Source of the DNA: Psychrobacter arcticus 273-4
Lineage (GTDB): Bacteria; Pseudomonadota; Gammaproteobacteria; Pseudomonadales; Moraxellaceae
Reading direction: 5' to 3'
DNA: 64,000 nt
NCBI RefSeq assembly: GCF_000012305.1
Contig: NC_007204.1
Span: forward strand, 2,294,001 to 2,358,000
This document shows positions 52,888 through 63,008 of the stretch, piece after piece; positions within the stretch are counted from its first letter, which is position 1, and the number at the start of each line of letters is the position of its first letter. The position numbers and the translations under genes were made by a program. Below the pieces are notes generated by a model. The model made no database searches. It saw only the letters and a list, made by a program, of their open reading frames with translations, and was not told where the DNA came from.

Positions 52888-54597
52888 ATGGTTGTACTAC
52901 CTTCTGATAGCATTGCACAGACAGATTCTGCCCTACCGCCAGCTAGCAAAACTAGCTGGCGTTTTGGTAGATTATCTGCCGCAGAATTGATGCCACAACT
53001 CCAGAGACATTTGCAAGAGCAGGATAATACGGCAAATTGGCAATTAATTTGGCTCAATAATGACGGGCAACCAGTCATTTGCTTATTGCCAAAAATGAGC
53101 TGGTGCGTTTATCCTGTAGCTAATGACACGCAGCATTCTGCTAAGCAGGCAAGCCTTTATAAAGTCGAGAAGACATGCCGTGCGAATGTTGTCCCTTATA
53201 GCAATACCAATACCAATACCAATACCAGTGATAGCACCGCTGCTACAAGATATATGAGTTATTACGACTGGCAAGAGGAATTGATTGCTTATAGCCAAGC
53301 TTATGAGAACAACAACGATAGCTTACTCTCAACAAGTCAGGATAATCAGCCGCCGCATTATCATCATGGATTGATAGGCTTCATCGGTTATGATATTGCC
53401 GCTCATGAGCTAAGTCCGACCGCCAATATTGAGCTGGCAGAACAGCCCTGTGCGCTATTGGGACATTATGATATTTACCTAACCGCTGATGCAGACAATC
53501 AAAACAATTGGCAGCTAAAGGTAAATATAGATAATAATAATCCTGATAACAGCTCAGTTCAGCAGGATACAAATGCACTGCTCATAGCACTGATATCTTA
53601 TTTGGATAGTTTGGATAATAACCTATCCAATGAGAATACAAATAAAAAACAACTCTGTAAAACTTTACCTTTATTACTAAAAGCTCAATGGAGTCAGCAG
53701 CATTATCAGCAGGCATTTAATCAAACGCAACATTATTTGCAGCAGGGCGACTGCTATCAGATAAATCTGACTCAAATATGGACTGAAAGCGCTGCAGGCC
53801 ATCACAACAAAGATCAAACCGTAACAAACCTCATTGATTTCTTGCCTACCCTACATGCCAACACTCAAGCGCCCTTTGCAGGGTATGTAGCACTTGATAC
53901 TTTTAATAATGACCAAGCAAATACGGCAAACCGTCAGTTTGAGTTATTAAGCTGCTCGCCTGAACTGTTTTTTACCTTTATCAAAGACGTTAAGACAGGC
54001 AAGTATCATATACGTACCAAACCTATTAAAGGGACGATGCCACGCGGTATTAATGCCAAACAAGATAATGACTACAAGCAGCAGTTAATCGATAGCGAAA
54101 AAGACCGTGCTGAAAACGTCATGATTGTGGACTTGTTGCGTAATGACTTGGGTAAATATGCCAAAATCGGTAGCGTAAAGGTACCCCAGCTATTTGCGAT
54201 TGAAAGCTTTAGTAATGTGCATCATATGGTCAGCACTATTACTGCCGAACTCAAGACTGATACTCATCCGTTAAGCGTCTTATTTGGCAGTTTACCTGCA
54301 GGTTCTATTACTGGTACGCCAAAGAAACGCGCAGTGGAGGTTATCGCAGAATTAGAAGCCGCGCCGCGCGGAGCTTACTGCGGTACTATGGGTTATATGA
54401 ACTTTGACGGTAGCGGTCAATGGAATGTACTGATTCGCACACTACAAGCAACGACCAAATCCGATAACACAAAACAAGTCAGTTTATGGGCAGGCGGCGG
54501 CATCACTGTCGCCTCAGACTGCGATGCTGAATATCAAGAATGCCTCGATAAAGTCGGTAATCTACTATCTGTCCTTGCTAACACAGCTCACCACTGA
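52888..54597 (+). CDS. pabB: Aminodeoxychorismate synthase component I (569 aa)
   Basis: PabB turns chorismate and ammonia into 4-amino-4-deoxychorismate for folate synthesis. The chorismate-binding C-terminal domain has QINLTQIW, the lysine-bearing TKPIKGTMPRG, the EKDRAENVMIVDLLRNDLG segment and GSITGTPKKRAVEVI. The PIKGT form favours PabB over TrpE. It is longer than E. coli PabB (453 aa) because the N-terminal half holds low-complexity inserts, including (NT)4 coded by four AATACC units at 53203-53226. It starts 3 bp after the fabB stop, without its own clear ribosome binding site, so translation is probably coupled. Confidence 0.9.
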   Translation: MVVLPSDSIAQTDSALPPASKTSWRFGRLSAAELMPQLQRHLQEQDNTANWQLIWLNNDGQPVICLLPKMSWCVYPVANDTQHSAKQASLYKVEKTCRANVVPYSNTNTNTNTSDSTAATRYMSYYDWQEELIAYSQAYENNNDSLLSTSQDNQPPHYHHGLIGFIGYDIAAHELSPTANIELAEQPCALLGHYDIYLTADADNQNNWQLKVNIDNNNPDNSSVQQDTNALLIALISYLDSLDNNLSNENTNKKQLCKTLPLLLKAQWSQQHYQQAFNQTQHYLQQGDCYQINLTQIWTESAAGHHNKDQTVTNLIDFLPTLHANTQAPFAGYVALDTFNNDQANTANRQFELLSCSPELFFTFIKDVKTGKYHIRTKPIKGTMPRGINAKQDNDYKQQLIDSEKDRAENVMIVDLLRNDLGKYAKIGSVKVPQLFAIESFSNVHHMVSTITAELKTDTHPLSVLFGSLPAGSITGTPKKRAVEVIAELEAAPRGAYCGTMGYMNFDGSGQWNVLIRTLQATTKSDNTKQVSLWAGGGITVASDCDAEYQECLDKVGNLLSVLANTAHH

Positions 54598-54603
54598 GCT
54601 TTA

Positions 54604-54741
54604 TATAGTCGGTGAAAAGTAATATCGATACAACACGTACTGCTGGTGCAAATTTTTCTTGCTTGCTGTGCCTACGCAGACAGAGGCTGCAAAAAATTTA
54701 CACCAGCAATACTGTAGCGACTTTAAAGTATTTCAACTATA
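54604..54741 (-). mobile_element. Repeat element, copy K (138 bp)
   Basis: Standard-length copy beginning 6 bp after the pabB stop and ending before the shared pabB/hisC terminator, so it would be part of the pabB 3' untranslated region. Confidence 0.94.
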
Positions 54742-54766
54742 TTAAAAGACAACTTAAAGCGGCATA

Positions 54767-54803
54767 AAATAGCCTGCTAACATGATGTTAGCAGGCTATT
54801 TTT
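54767..54803 (+). terminator. Bidirectional terminator between pabB and hisC
   Basis: AAATAGCCTGCTAACA and TGTTAGCAGGCTATTT form a 16-bp perfect stem with a 3-base loop and T-rich flanks. It serves pabB on the plus strand and hisC on the minus strand. Confidence 0.9.
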
Positions 54804-54848
54804 ATGACTTATAAAACATTTTCTTCAGTATTACAGTCGAGCTAATGA

Positions 54849-55982
54849 TTAACTGGCCTCGACATCCGCCACTGCTTGCAGCGCTTTTAATGCGTTAATT
54901 AAACGCTCGTGCTGTGAAGGAGTACCAATCGTAATGCGCAGATACTCATTAATACGTGGCTTATCAAAATGACGAACGATGATACCTTGCTCACGTAATA
55001 CTTCTGCTACTTGACTGGCAGCGCCATCGTGCGGACGCGCAAAGACAAAGTTGGCATGTGATGGCAGTACGTCATAACCCAATGCTGTCAACTCTGCCGT
55101 TAACGATGTGCGCAAATCGATCACTTGCTGACAAGTTTGCTCAAAGTATTCCACATCTAAGACGCTAGCCGTTGCGCCAGCTTGTGCCAACTTATCAAGC
55201 GGGTAGCTGTTAAAGCTATTCTTCATACGCGTTAATGCTTCTATCAATGAGGCATTACCGAATGCCATACCGACGCGCAATCCTGCAAGCGAGCGTGATT
55301 TTGAAAAAGTCTGCGTCACCAGCAAGTTATCAAACTCATTGATAAGGCTAATAGCTGACATCTGAGATTCTGCACTTGCCTCTTCTAACTGAGCAAAATC
55401 AATATACGCCTCATCAATCACAATCACAGAGTCTGAATGCTCGCCTGCAAGCTTACGGATATCGGCAAGCGACAACAATAAACCAGTTGGCGCATTCGGA
55501 TTAGCAATAATGATACCGCTACAAGGTCGACGATAGGCATCAGGACTGATACTAAAATCTGCTTCTAGTGGTATCTGCACCAGCTCTATCCCAAAGGTAT
55601 TGGCATAAACCGGATAAAAGCTATAGCTGATATCCGGCGCTAAAACTGGACGATTTTTTAAGAAAAAGCTGGCAAACACTAGCGCCAATACTTCATCTGA
55701 GCCATTACCAACGAACACTTGATTGATATCAAGATTATAAAGCGCAGCCAATGCGCCGCGCAATTCTTCAGACTCAGGTGCAGGATACAAACGCAAATCA
55801 TCCGCTTGCTGCGCTAAAACTTTGGTAATCGCCTCACCGACTTTTGGTGAAGGTGGAAATGGATTTTCATTGGTGTTTAACTTGCATAAATCGTCATGCT
55901 GGGGCTGCTCGCCAGGGACATATGGCGATAAATTACGCGCTTTAGATGACCAAAGTCTGTTATCTATCTTTGACTCACTCAT
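54849..55982 (-). CDS. hisC: Histidinol-phosphate aminotransferase (377 aa)
   Basis: PLP enzyme of fold type I that transaminates imidazole-acetol phosphate in histidine synthesis. The N-terminal LNTNENPFPPSP, the cofactor segment VIDEAYIDFA and the Schiff-base lysine in TQTFSKSRSLAGLRVG are clear. The C-terminal arginine is in YLRITIG. AGGAT precedes the ATG. It is the last gene of hisG-hisD-hisC, 62 bp after hisD. Confidence 0.94.
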   Translation of the reverse strand: MSESKIDNRLWSSKARNLSPYVPGEQPQHDDLCKLNTNENPFPPSPKVGEAITKVLAQQADDLRLYPAPESEELRGALAALYNLDINQVFVGNGSDEVLALVFASFFLKNRPVLAPDISYSFYPVYANTFGIELVQIPLEADFSISPDAYRRPCSGIIIANPNAPTGLLLSLADIRKLAGEHSDSVIVIDEAYIDFAQLEEASAESQMSAISLINEFDNLLVTQTFSKSRSLAGLRVGMAFGNASLIEALTRMKNSFNSYPLDKLAQAGATASVLDVEYFEQTCQQVIDLRTSLTAELTALGYDVLPSHANFVFARPHDGAASQVAEVLREQGIIVRHFDKPRINEYLRITIGTPSQHERLINALKALQAVADVEAS

Positions 55983-56044
55983 AAGTTATCCTACTATTAA
56001 TCACAGAGACGGTTATTTCTATAAGCTGTTATTCTAAAAATCTA

Positions 56045-57340
56045 TTACTGATAGCGATAACGGGCTGAACGTGCATGGGCTTCTAAGTCCTCATGTTGCG
56101 CTAAAATATCAGCCGTCTGCGCCAGAGGCTTACTGCCAGACTCAGAACAATAAATAATAGAGGATTTCTTCTGGAAGTCATAAACCCCAAGTGGTGATGA
56201 AAAACGTGCGGTGCCCGATGTTGGTAGCACATGGTTGGGTCCTGCACAATAATCACCGATTGCCTCTGGCGTATGACGACCCATAAAGATAGCGCCTGCG
56301 TGACGAATACTATTAAGCAGCGCATCAGGGTGATCAACAGACAACTCCAAATGCTCAGGCGCAACACGATTGATCACTGCCATGCCCTCTTCGCGGTCTC
56401 TTACTAAGATAAGCACGCCACGATTTTTTAGCGAATCACGAGCAATATCCGCCTTAGGCAATTCAGCCAATGCTTTTTCAATTTCAATGGCGACCTCTTT
56501 AAGCTGCTGTGCACTTGTGGTCACAAAAATAGCTTGAGCAATGCGATCATGCTCTGCCTGTGACAATAAATCCATCGCCAGCCAATCAGCACGGTCTTGT
56601 GCCTCGCCTTCTGCATATACTAGCACTTCAGATGGTCCGGCAATCATATCGATACCGACTTGACCAAATACTGCGCGCTTGGCTGCTGCAACATATTTAT
56701 TACCCGGTCCAGTGATTTTATCTACTGCCGGAATCGTCTCAGTGCCATATGCCAATGCGGCAACCGCTTGGGCACCGCCAATGGTAAAGACGCGATCAAC
56801 TTTTGCTAAATGAGCAGCTGCCAGTACCAAAGGATTGAGTACACCTTTTGGGGCGGGCACAACCATGATGACCTCTTTGACGCCAGCAACTTTGGCAGGA
56901 ATGGCGTTCATTAATACTGAAGAAGGATAAGATGCTAAACCGCCCGGCACATAAATCCCAACGCGATCAAGCGCTGTGACCTTTTGACCTAAGCGATTAC
57001 CGAGCTCATCTTCATATTGCCATGTCTCTTGCACTTGGCGCTCATGAAAAGTCTTTACCCGAGTTGCCGCTGTGATTAGGGCGCTTTTCACAACATCATC
57101 AAGATTGGCGAATGCTTCAGCAAGCGCCTCTTTGGATAATTCCAATGCTTGCGTCGTCGTTGCTGGATGTTGATCAAACTGTTGCGTCAATTCTAGTACA
57201 ACACTATCGCCACCATGACGCACTCTAGCAATGATGTCATCTACCGTTGTGAGTAACGTTGCATCATTAACGGTTTCAAAAGCAAGCAGCTCTGTCAACT
57301 GACTGTCAAAATCGGCGTCTTGCGTACTTAATTGGCGCAT
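56045..57340 (-). CDS. hisD: Histidinol dehydrogenase (431 aa)
   Basis: HisD oxidises histidinol to histidine in two NAD-dependent steps with a zinc ion. Typical segments are RVGIYVPGGLASYPSSVLM, GGAQAVAALAYGT, KITGPGNKYVAAAK, DMIAGPSEVLV and the zinc-binding PEHLEL and GPNHVLPTSGTARF. Normal length. AGGAC precedes the ATG. Confidence 0.96.
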   Translation of the reverse strand: MRQLSTQDADFDSQLTELLAFETVNDATLLTTVDDIIARVRHGGDSVVLELTQQFDQHPATTTQALELSKEALAEAFANLDDVVKSALITAATRVKTFHERQVQETWQYEDELGNRLGQKVTALDRVGIYVPGGLASYPSSVLMNAIPAKVAGVKEVIMVVPAPKGVLNPLVLAAAHLAKVDRVFTIGGAQAVAALAYGTETIPAVDKITGPGNKYVAAAKRAVFGQVGIDMIAGPSEVLVYAEGEAQDRADWLAMDLLSQAEHDRIAQAIFVTTSAQQLKEVAIEIEKALAELPKADIARDSLKNRGVLILVRDREEGMAVINRVAPEHLELSVDHPDALLNSIRHAGAIFMGRHTPEAIGDYCAGPNHVLPTSGTARFSSPLGVYDFQKKSSIIYCSESGSKPLAQTADILAQHEDLEAHARSARYRYQ

Positions 57341-57478
57341 GGCTTTGTCCTATATTTGAGCATGGATACGGCGATAAAAAGAAAGATGTGAGGGCTTATA
57401 TATCAACTTATCAACTTATCAACATTTATCTTATTCAGATTATACGGCACTTTATTCGCTGGCAAGCAAATACAGCAA

Positions 57479-57523
57479 AACCAGTTTAGCACGCTATGTT
57501 CTCCGTAGAGCGCTAAACTGGTT
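57479..57523 (-). terminator. Hairpin after hisG
   Basis: AACCAGTTTAGC and GCTAAACTGGTT are perfectly complementary over 12 bp around a 21-base loop. The minus strand then has TTTTGCTG, a short U-tract. It could partly terminate between hisG and hisD, separating their expression. Confidence 0.6.
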
Positions 57524-57586
57524 TGGAATTTTGTATAACAATACTTGATATTATCAATCTACGATACGCTTCTATCATGCACTGAT

Positions 57587-58282
57587 TTATGAAGTGCTGT
57601 TGATGCTGTTTTTAAAGCTATCCAAGATAGGCTCAAGCAGTGCAAACTTGCGCTTATAGCTGACTTGATTGACGATAAGACGGGATGAGACATCACAGAT
57701 ATGATCGCGTGCTTCAAGTCCATTGGCGCGTAAGGTATTACCCGTATCAACGACATCGACTATCAAATCACCCAAACCAACCAAGGGTGCAAGCTCCATC
57801 GAGCCGTACAGCTTAATAACATCGACCTGCTGACCTTGGCTGGCAAAATAAGCACGGGCGACATTGACGTATTTGGTGGCGATACGAAGGCGGCGATTTG
57901 GTAGTGGCGCATCTTTTACACCAGCAGTCATGAGCTTACACTGAGCAATTTTTAAATCCAGTAGTTCATAAACATGATTGGCACCATGCTCAAGCAACAC
58001 ATCTTTACCCGCCACGCCAAAATCCGCTGCACCGTGTTCAACGTACGTCGGCACATCGCTTGCGCGTAAAATCAATACGCGGACATTAGGATTTGATGTT
58101 GGGAAAATAAGTTTGCGTGAGGCTTCAGGATCTTCCAATAATTCAACACCAGCGGCACGCAAAAGTGGCATCGTTTCTTCTAAGATACGACCCTTCGATA
58201 ACGCAAGTGTTAAGCCTAAAAACTCATCATTTGCTTCATTTAATAAACCACTGGTTGGTAAGCTGTTGGTTACTTCAGTCAT
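57587..58282 (-). CDS. hisG: ATP phosphoribosyltransferase, short form (231 aa)
   Basis: HisG joins ATP and PRPP in the first step of histidine synthesis. Residues [13 protein letters not shown] open the catalytic domain, and [15 protein letters not shown] is the PRPP-binding loop. It lacks the C-terminal ACT-like regulatory domain, so it is the short form that needs HisZ; hisZ is not in the window. The ATG at 58282 is chosen over a TTG at 58330 that would add 16 Thr/Ser-rich residues; neither has a strong ribosome binding site, so the start is uncertain. Confidence 0.93.
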   Translation of the reverse strand: MTEVTNSLPTSGLLNEANDEFLGLTLALSKGRILEETMPLLRAAGVELLEDPEASRKLIFPTSNPNVRVLILRASDVPTYVEHGAADFGVAGKDVLLEHGANHVYELLDLKIAQCKLMTAGVKDAPLPNRRLRIATKYVNVARAYFASQGQQVDVIKLYGSMELAPLVGLGDLIVDVVDTGNTLRANGLEARDHICDVSSRLIVNQVSYKRKFALLEPILDSFKNSINSTS

Positions 58283-58380
58283 AGTGACGCTGGTCCGTGT
58301 GCTGATGGTGCTAAAAGTTGTCGCCGTCAAAGGGCATTTTTAATAATATCACGCTAAGCTGCAAAATTATTTTTAAAATA

Positions 58381-58410
58381 TAACGCCAGTATTATTACTG
58401 ACTGACGTTA
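58381..58410 (-). terminator. Probable terminator between murA and hisG
   Basis: TAACGCCAGT and ACTGACGTTA pair over 10 bp (one G-U in the RNA) around a 10-base loop, 20 bp after the murA stop, followed on the minus strand by TATTTT. It suggests that hisG-hisD-hisC is expressed at least partly apart from murA. Confidence 0.6.
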
Positions 58411-58429
58411 TAAGTTTTTGGAAGCTATA

Positions 58430-59710
<1,281 letters not shown>

Positions 59711-59813
59711 CTAACGATAAGTATAAAAATAATGAAAAACCGAATCGGTTATCAGTGGCAAAATACTTGCTCATGATAAACAACCCAGTCGTAAATAAGA
59801 ATCTTAACTCAAT

Positions 59814-60065
59814 CTAGCCTTGTGATTGAACATCCCACTCAGCAGGCGTTAACGCTTGAATATTGAGCGCATGAATATCGCCACTGGCGATTTTATCATT
59901 GACCAAAGCATAAACTGTTTGCTGACGCTGCACGGCACGTTTGCCCTCAAAACTGGCATCAACCACACGCACATCAAACTTAGTTCCTTGATTGGCAGCT
60001 TGAATAAAAGCATCTGGAAAATGCGTTTGTAAAAATGCAATTAAATCGTCAGCGTTCATGCTCAT
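59814..60065 (-). CDS. ibaG: BolA-family protein IbaG (83 aa)
   Basis: Small BolA-fold protein that partners with monothiol glutaredoxin in iron-sulfur handling and acid stress. The class features are VRVVDASFEGKRAVQRQQ and HALNIQALTPAEW near the C terminus. The conserved histidine is in DIHALNI; the HS pair of classical BolA is absent, which favours IbaG/YrbA. Either ATG (60065 or 60059) is possible. It precedes murA by 115 bp. Confidence 0.9.
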   Translation of the reverse strand: MSMNADDLIAFLQTHFPDAFIQAANQGTKFDVRVVDASFEGKRAVQRQQTVYALVNDKIASGDIHALNIQALTPAEWDVQSQG

Positions 60066-60219
60066 AGAATATTCTGCCTTAAGGTTTTAGATAGGGTATA
60101 GAGGTAAAGTGACGACATTATAACAAGAGTTTGACCATCTTACAGTACTGTCTTACACAACGATGCGTAACCATTACTAGCCTTAAATAAAATCAACACC
60201 CATGTCAAACCTGTTAATT

Positions 60220-60241
60220 AAAACCCTTATTTAAGGGTTTT
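60220..60241 (-). terminator. Terminator overlapping the end of the hydrolase gene
   Basis: AAAACCCTT and AAGGGTTTT form a 9-bp stem with a 4-base loop. The 5' half of the hairpin lies in the last codons of the hydrolase and the stop codon is in the stem-loop; the minus strand continues TTTTAATTAA. Confidence 0.6.
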
Positions 60242-61177
60242 GTCCAAATAATTTAATACTTGCGCGCGTACATCATTGACCCAGCGCAGTGGTGGTGCCA
60301 TCGCGCCAATACTGGTGGCATGACTGGCGCCTGCAATCTCACTTGTCTGCACGGTAACGCCGGCAGCTTTTAATGCCTGTGTCATTTTGATGGTATTGGT
60401 CGCATAGACGACTTTATCTTTTTCAGCAGTCAATAATAAATACGGCGGCTGCGGCCCTTTAATCTGACGATCTGGCATCACCTCATCGGGTGTCGCATCG
60501 GCAGCAAAAGCTGTGACGCTATCAAAGTTACGAAAATCATAGCTATAAGGACCTGCAATACCAATCACTGCACTGATATCTTTTGGCTTGATGCCATAAG
60601 GTTTTAAGAAATCCTCATTGACGACTGCAGCAACGGCGTTAAACGCGCCTGCAGAATGGCCAACGACTGCGAAGCGTTCTGGATTGGCATGAAAGCGCTT
60701 GGCATTATTATAGCTCCACGCAATAGCTTGCGCCGTATCTTCGACATAATCAGGATAGACATACTCAGGGGCTTTACGATAATTAATAACTGCCGTCACG
60801 TAACCTGCTTGCGCCAAGCTCTTACCAACAAAGGCATATTCCTCTTTACTACCACTCTCCCAAGAGCCACCATGGACGAATACCACCATTGGATAATCTT
60901 GTTTGATGGTGGTATTCGTTTTCATAGCCTGCGCTAAGGGTTTGGGATAGTAAATATCCAAATCTTGTAACGGCTCGTCACCATACAGAATGTCTTTACT
61001 GACCTCAATACCACCATTTGAAGTAATGCCATTAACGATAGCAAGCGCTGATAACGCCTGTGCTTGCTGCGTCGCTAGCGCAATACTGCCCACTGCCAAT
61101 GCAGCAGTAACCCCTACGCGTATGAGTTTGGGCATGCCTACTTTAGGTCGCTGTACATCATTATTTAAAGCCTTCAT
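60227..61177 (-). CDS. Secreted alpha/beta hydrolase, esterase-like (316 aa)
   Basis: An N-terminal signal peptide (about 42 residues, ending AQALS) directs it to the periplasm or outside. The mature part is an alpha/beta hydrolase of the BD-FAE/HSL-like group: the oxyanion loop VFVHGGSWESG, the nucleophile Ser in VVGHSAGAFNA near residue 172, and the histidine in GASHATS near 287. It probably cleaves esters; the substrate is unknown. Single gene, 240 bp from the dolP-like gene. Confidence 0.85.
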   Translation of the reverse strand: MKALNNDVQRPKVGMPKLIRVGVTAALAVGSIALATQQAQALSALAIVNGITSNGGIEVSKDILYGDEPLQDLDIYYPKPLAQAMKTNTTIKQDYPMVVFVHGGSWESGSKEEYAFVGKSLAQAGYVTAVINYRKAPEYVYPDYVEDTAQAIAWSYNNAKRFHANPERFAVVGHSAGAFNAVAAVVNEDFLKPYGIKPKDISAVIGIAGPYSYDFRNFDSVTAFAADATPDEVMPDRQIKGPQPPYLLLTAEKDKVVYATNTIKMTQALKAAGVTVQTSEIAGASHATSIGAMAPPLRWVNDVRAQVLNYLDKTLK

Positions 61178-61270
61178 AGCAGTATCCCTGTTATATGTCA
61201 GTCAGTTATAGATTGATAATCTTACCTGCACTGCATTAACTATATTTAATATTAATATTTTTTGACTGTA

Positions 61271-61416
61271 TATAGTCGATTCTAAATAAAGTAGATACAT
61301 CATGTTTTAACGCGGCACTGGTATAAATTTTTCTGGCGTGCTGTGCCTGCGCAGACAGAGGCTGCAAAAAATTCATTCCAGTCCCGCTGTATCGTTTTTA
61401 TACTGGGCTTACTATA
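61271..61416 (-). mobile_element. Repeat element of the second subfamily, copy L (146 bp)
   Basis: It shares with the common family the TATAGT.../...ACTATA ends, the central CTGTGCCT(G/A)CGCAGACAGAGGCTGC block and the palindromic design. The outer arms differ (TATAGTCGATTCTAAATAAAG and TATACTGGGCTTACTATA). The arm at 61339-61416 is identical over 78 nt to part of hybrid copy B. It ends 4 bp before the dolP-like stop codon. Confidence 0.85.
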
Positions 61417-61420
61417 TATT

Positions 61421-62101
61421 TTACGGAGTAACGGCGGATTTATCCTCATACATTATGTCATCGTTACCTAGCTTTACGCCTCGATCGTCGACGACAGTAG
61501 TTAGTAACACCAATTCTGTAATACCGACCGTGCTATTGGCAATATCAATCAGGTGGCTTTGCTGCGTCGGTGTCATACGACCCATTATATAAACCACGCC
61601 ATTATTAGTCACTGCTCTGATTTGTGACGCTTTTACGCCATTAGCAGCGGCTGTTTTTGCCATCAGCTTTGATGTGATATAACCATCATGGACAGTTGCG
61701 CTATAGCCTTTTGAGGCACCAACTGTCAGCTCGTTGTAGACTTGACGAACGTCTGGCATAGAGCCTACGACTTTACTGACTTCTGCTTTGATTGCCTCAG
61801 TTGGTACTTCACCCGTCAATAATACCGCGCTATTAAAGCTATCAATACTCATGCGACTGGTTTGCTGTAAATTTTCCTGCAAACCATAAACGTTAATCTT
61901 GACGGTATGCTCAATACTACGATCAAGCAGACGCTGCGGAATGGTGCGCTCAGTCATGGGCACGCCATAAGTACCTTCTGTACTATTGGTCAAATAGTTG
62001 GTGCTACAGCCCGTCGTGACAATGCTCGACATTAATATAACGCCTATCGCGGTACGGCGCGGTGAGCCAAAAATAGCAGTGCGCAGATGCATCTGTGTCA
62101 T
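61421..62101 (-). CDS. dolP: BON-domain lipoprotein, DolP-like (226 aa)
   Basis: A lipoprotein signal ends VTTGC (Cys32 by position). Two BON domains follow, about residues 65-135 (TVKINVYGLQENLQQ ... VGSMPDVRQVYNELTVG) and 140-215 (DGYITSKLMAKT ... VYIMGRMTPTQQS). DolP (YraP) binds anionic phospholipid at the outer membrane and division site. The neighbours yraN and rsmI are those of yraP in E. coli. The C-terminal tail is short and acidic; the stop is 4 bp from copy L, so the native end may have been altered, but I see no proof. Confidence 0.87.
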   Translation of the reverse strand: MTQMHLRTAIFGSPRRTAIGVILMSSIVTTGCSTNYLTNSTEGTYGVPMTERTIPQRLLDRSIEHTVKINVYGLQENLQQTSRMSIDSFNSAVLLTGEVPTEAIKAEVSKVVGSMPDVRQVYNELTVGASKGYSATVHDGYITSKLMAKTAAANGVKASQIRAVTNNGVVYIMGRMTPTQQSHLIDIANSTVGITELVLLTTVVDDRGVKLGNDDIMYEDKSAVTP

Positions 62102-62327
62102 GATTTACCTCTTAGTACATGAGTAGTCATAATAAATAATAGTGACAATTAATGGTTTTAATTTTCAAAAAACTCGACATAGGCTTGATTCAATAAAGCC
62201 CTATTAATGCCGCTACTTTACTGAATTTTTAGCGCTTACGGTTAGGCTTTTGGTAACGATAACTTCATGTGATTCTCTTTATCGTTATAAAGTTAGCCAT
62301 GCTTAAATCAATCACAAAAAAGCTTTA

Positions 62328-62849
62328 TTACCAAGCTGACGCTATAAATGCGCCTTGTAACCATTCAGGTTGATCTTTTTCTAAGGGTTGATTTAGTTGA
62401 TTGTCCAACCTAATATCTGTCTCATTTTCACTATTCTTGTTATTCGACGTATTATAAGCAATCACATCAAACCGACATTCGTAATCACTGTATTTTTGAT
62501 GTTGATGCAAAAAGTAGCGTGCTACTTTAATGATTTTACGCTGCTTGCCTGCTGTCACACTGAGCGCCGCATCGCCAAAATGTGAGCGATTTCTTTGCCG
62601 CACTTCAATAAATACCAGTGTCGACCACGCTTGTCCTTTTTCTAACATCACTAAATCAAGCTCGCCAACTTTGGGCCGCTGCCAGTTTTTTGCAATCAAA
62701 ATCAGCCCTTGCTCTTGCAAAAACTCACATGCCAGCTGCTCAAAATAACCGCCCTGTCGCTGTTTTGGAGAGGTTAGCATTAAAGGTTTATCATTTGCCA
62801 TGACGTCTATCTGTCTGCTCAACATTTCAGAATTATCATAGCACATCAT
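62328..62849 (-). CDS. yraN: UPF0102 (YraN) family protein (173 aa)
   Basis: The core (about residues 33-130) has the endonuclease-like fold of the family: QGGYFEQLACEFLQEQGL, the GELDLVMLE acidic pair and FIEVRQRN (E-x-R in place of E-x-K). Biochemical function is not established. Starts at 62849 or, less likely to be wrong by length, at 62801 (MANDKPL); neither has a strong ribosome binding site. The C-terminal 40 residues are hydrophilic and atypical. The gene is divergent from rsmI, a conserved neighbour. Confidence 0.85.
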   Translation of the reverse strand: MMCYDNSEMLSRQIDVMANDKPLMLTSPKQRQGGYFEQLACEFLQEQGLILIAKNWQRPKVGELDLVMLEKGQAWSTLVFIEVRQRNRSHFGDAALSVTAGKQRKIIKVARYFLHQHQKYSDYECRFDVIAYNTSNNKNSENETDIRLDNQLNQPLEKDQPEWLQGAFIASAW

Positions 62850-63008
62850 GCTAAACTAACCACTTTCGCGTGCAGATGCTGGTGTAGTTTTTTATGCTTT
62901 GCTTAAGCCTTATTTGATGAGGCACTTTTGCCTTTGGTGTTATTAGCCAGTTTTATCAGTCAGCACGCCATATTCCTTTATTTATTATCTTAATGACCCG
63001 AGGTTTTC

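Noticed and set aside
62254..62287. TAACGATAA/TTATCGTTA hairpin between dolP and yraN
   Set aside because: The 9-bp stem has a 16-base loop and no U-tract on either strand, so I do not call it a terminator.
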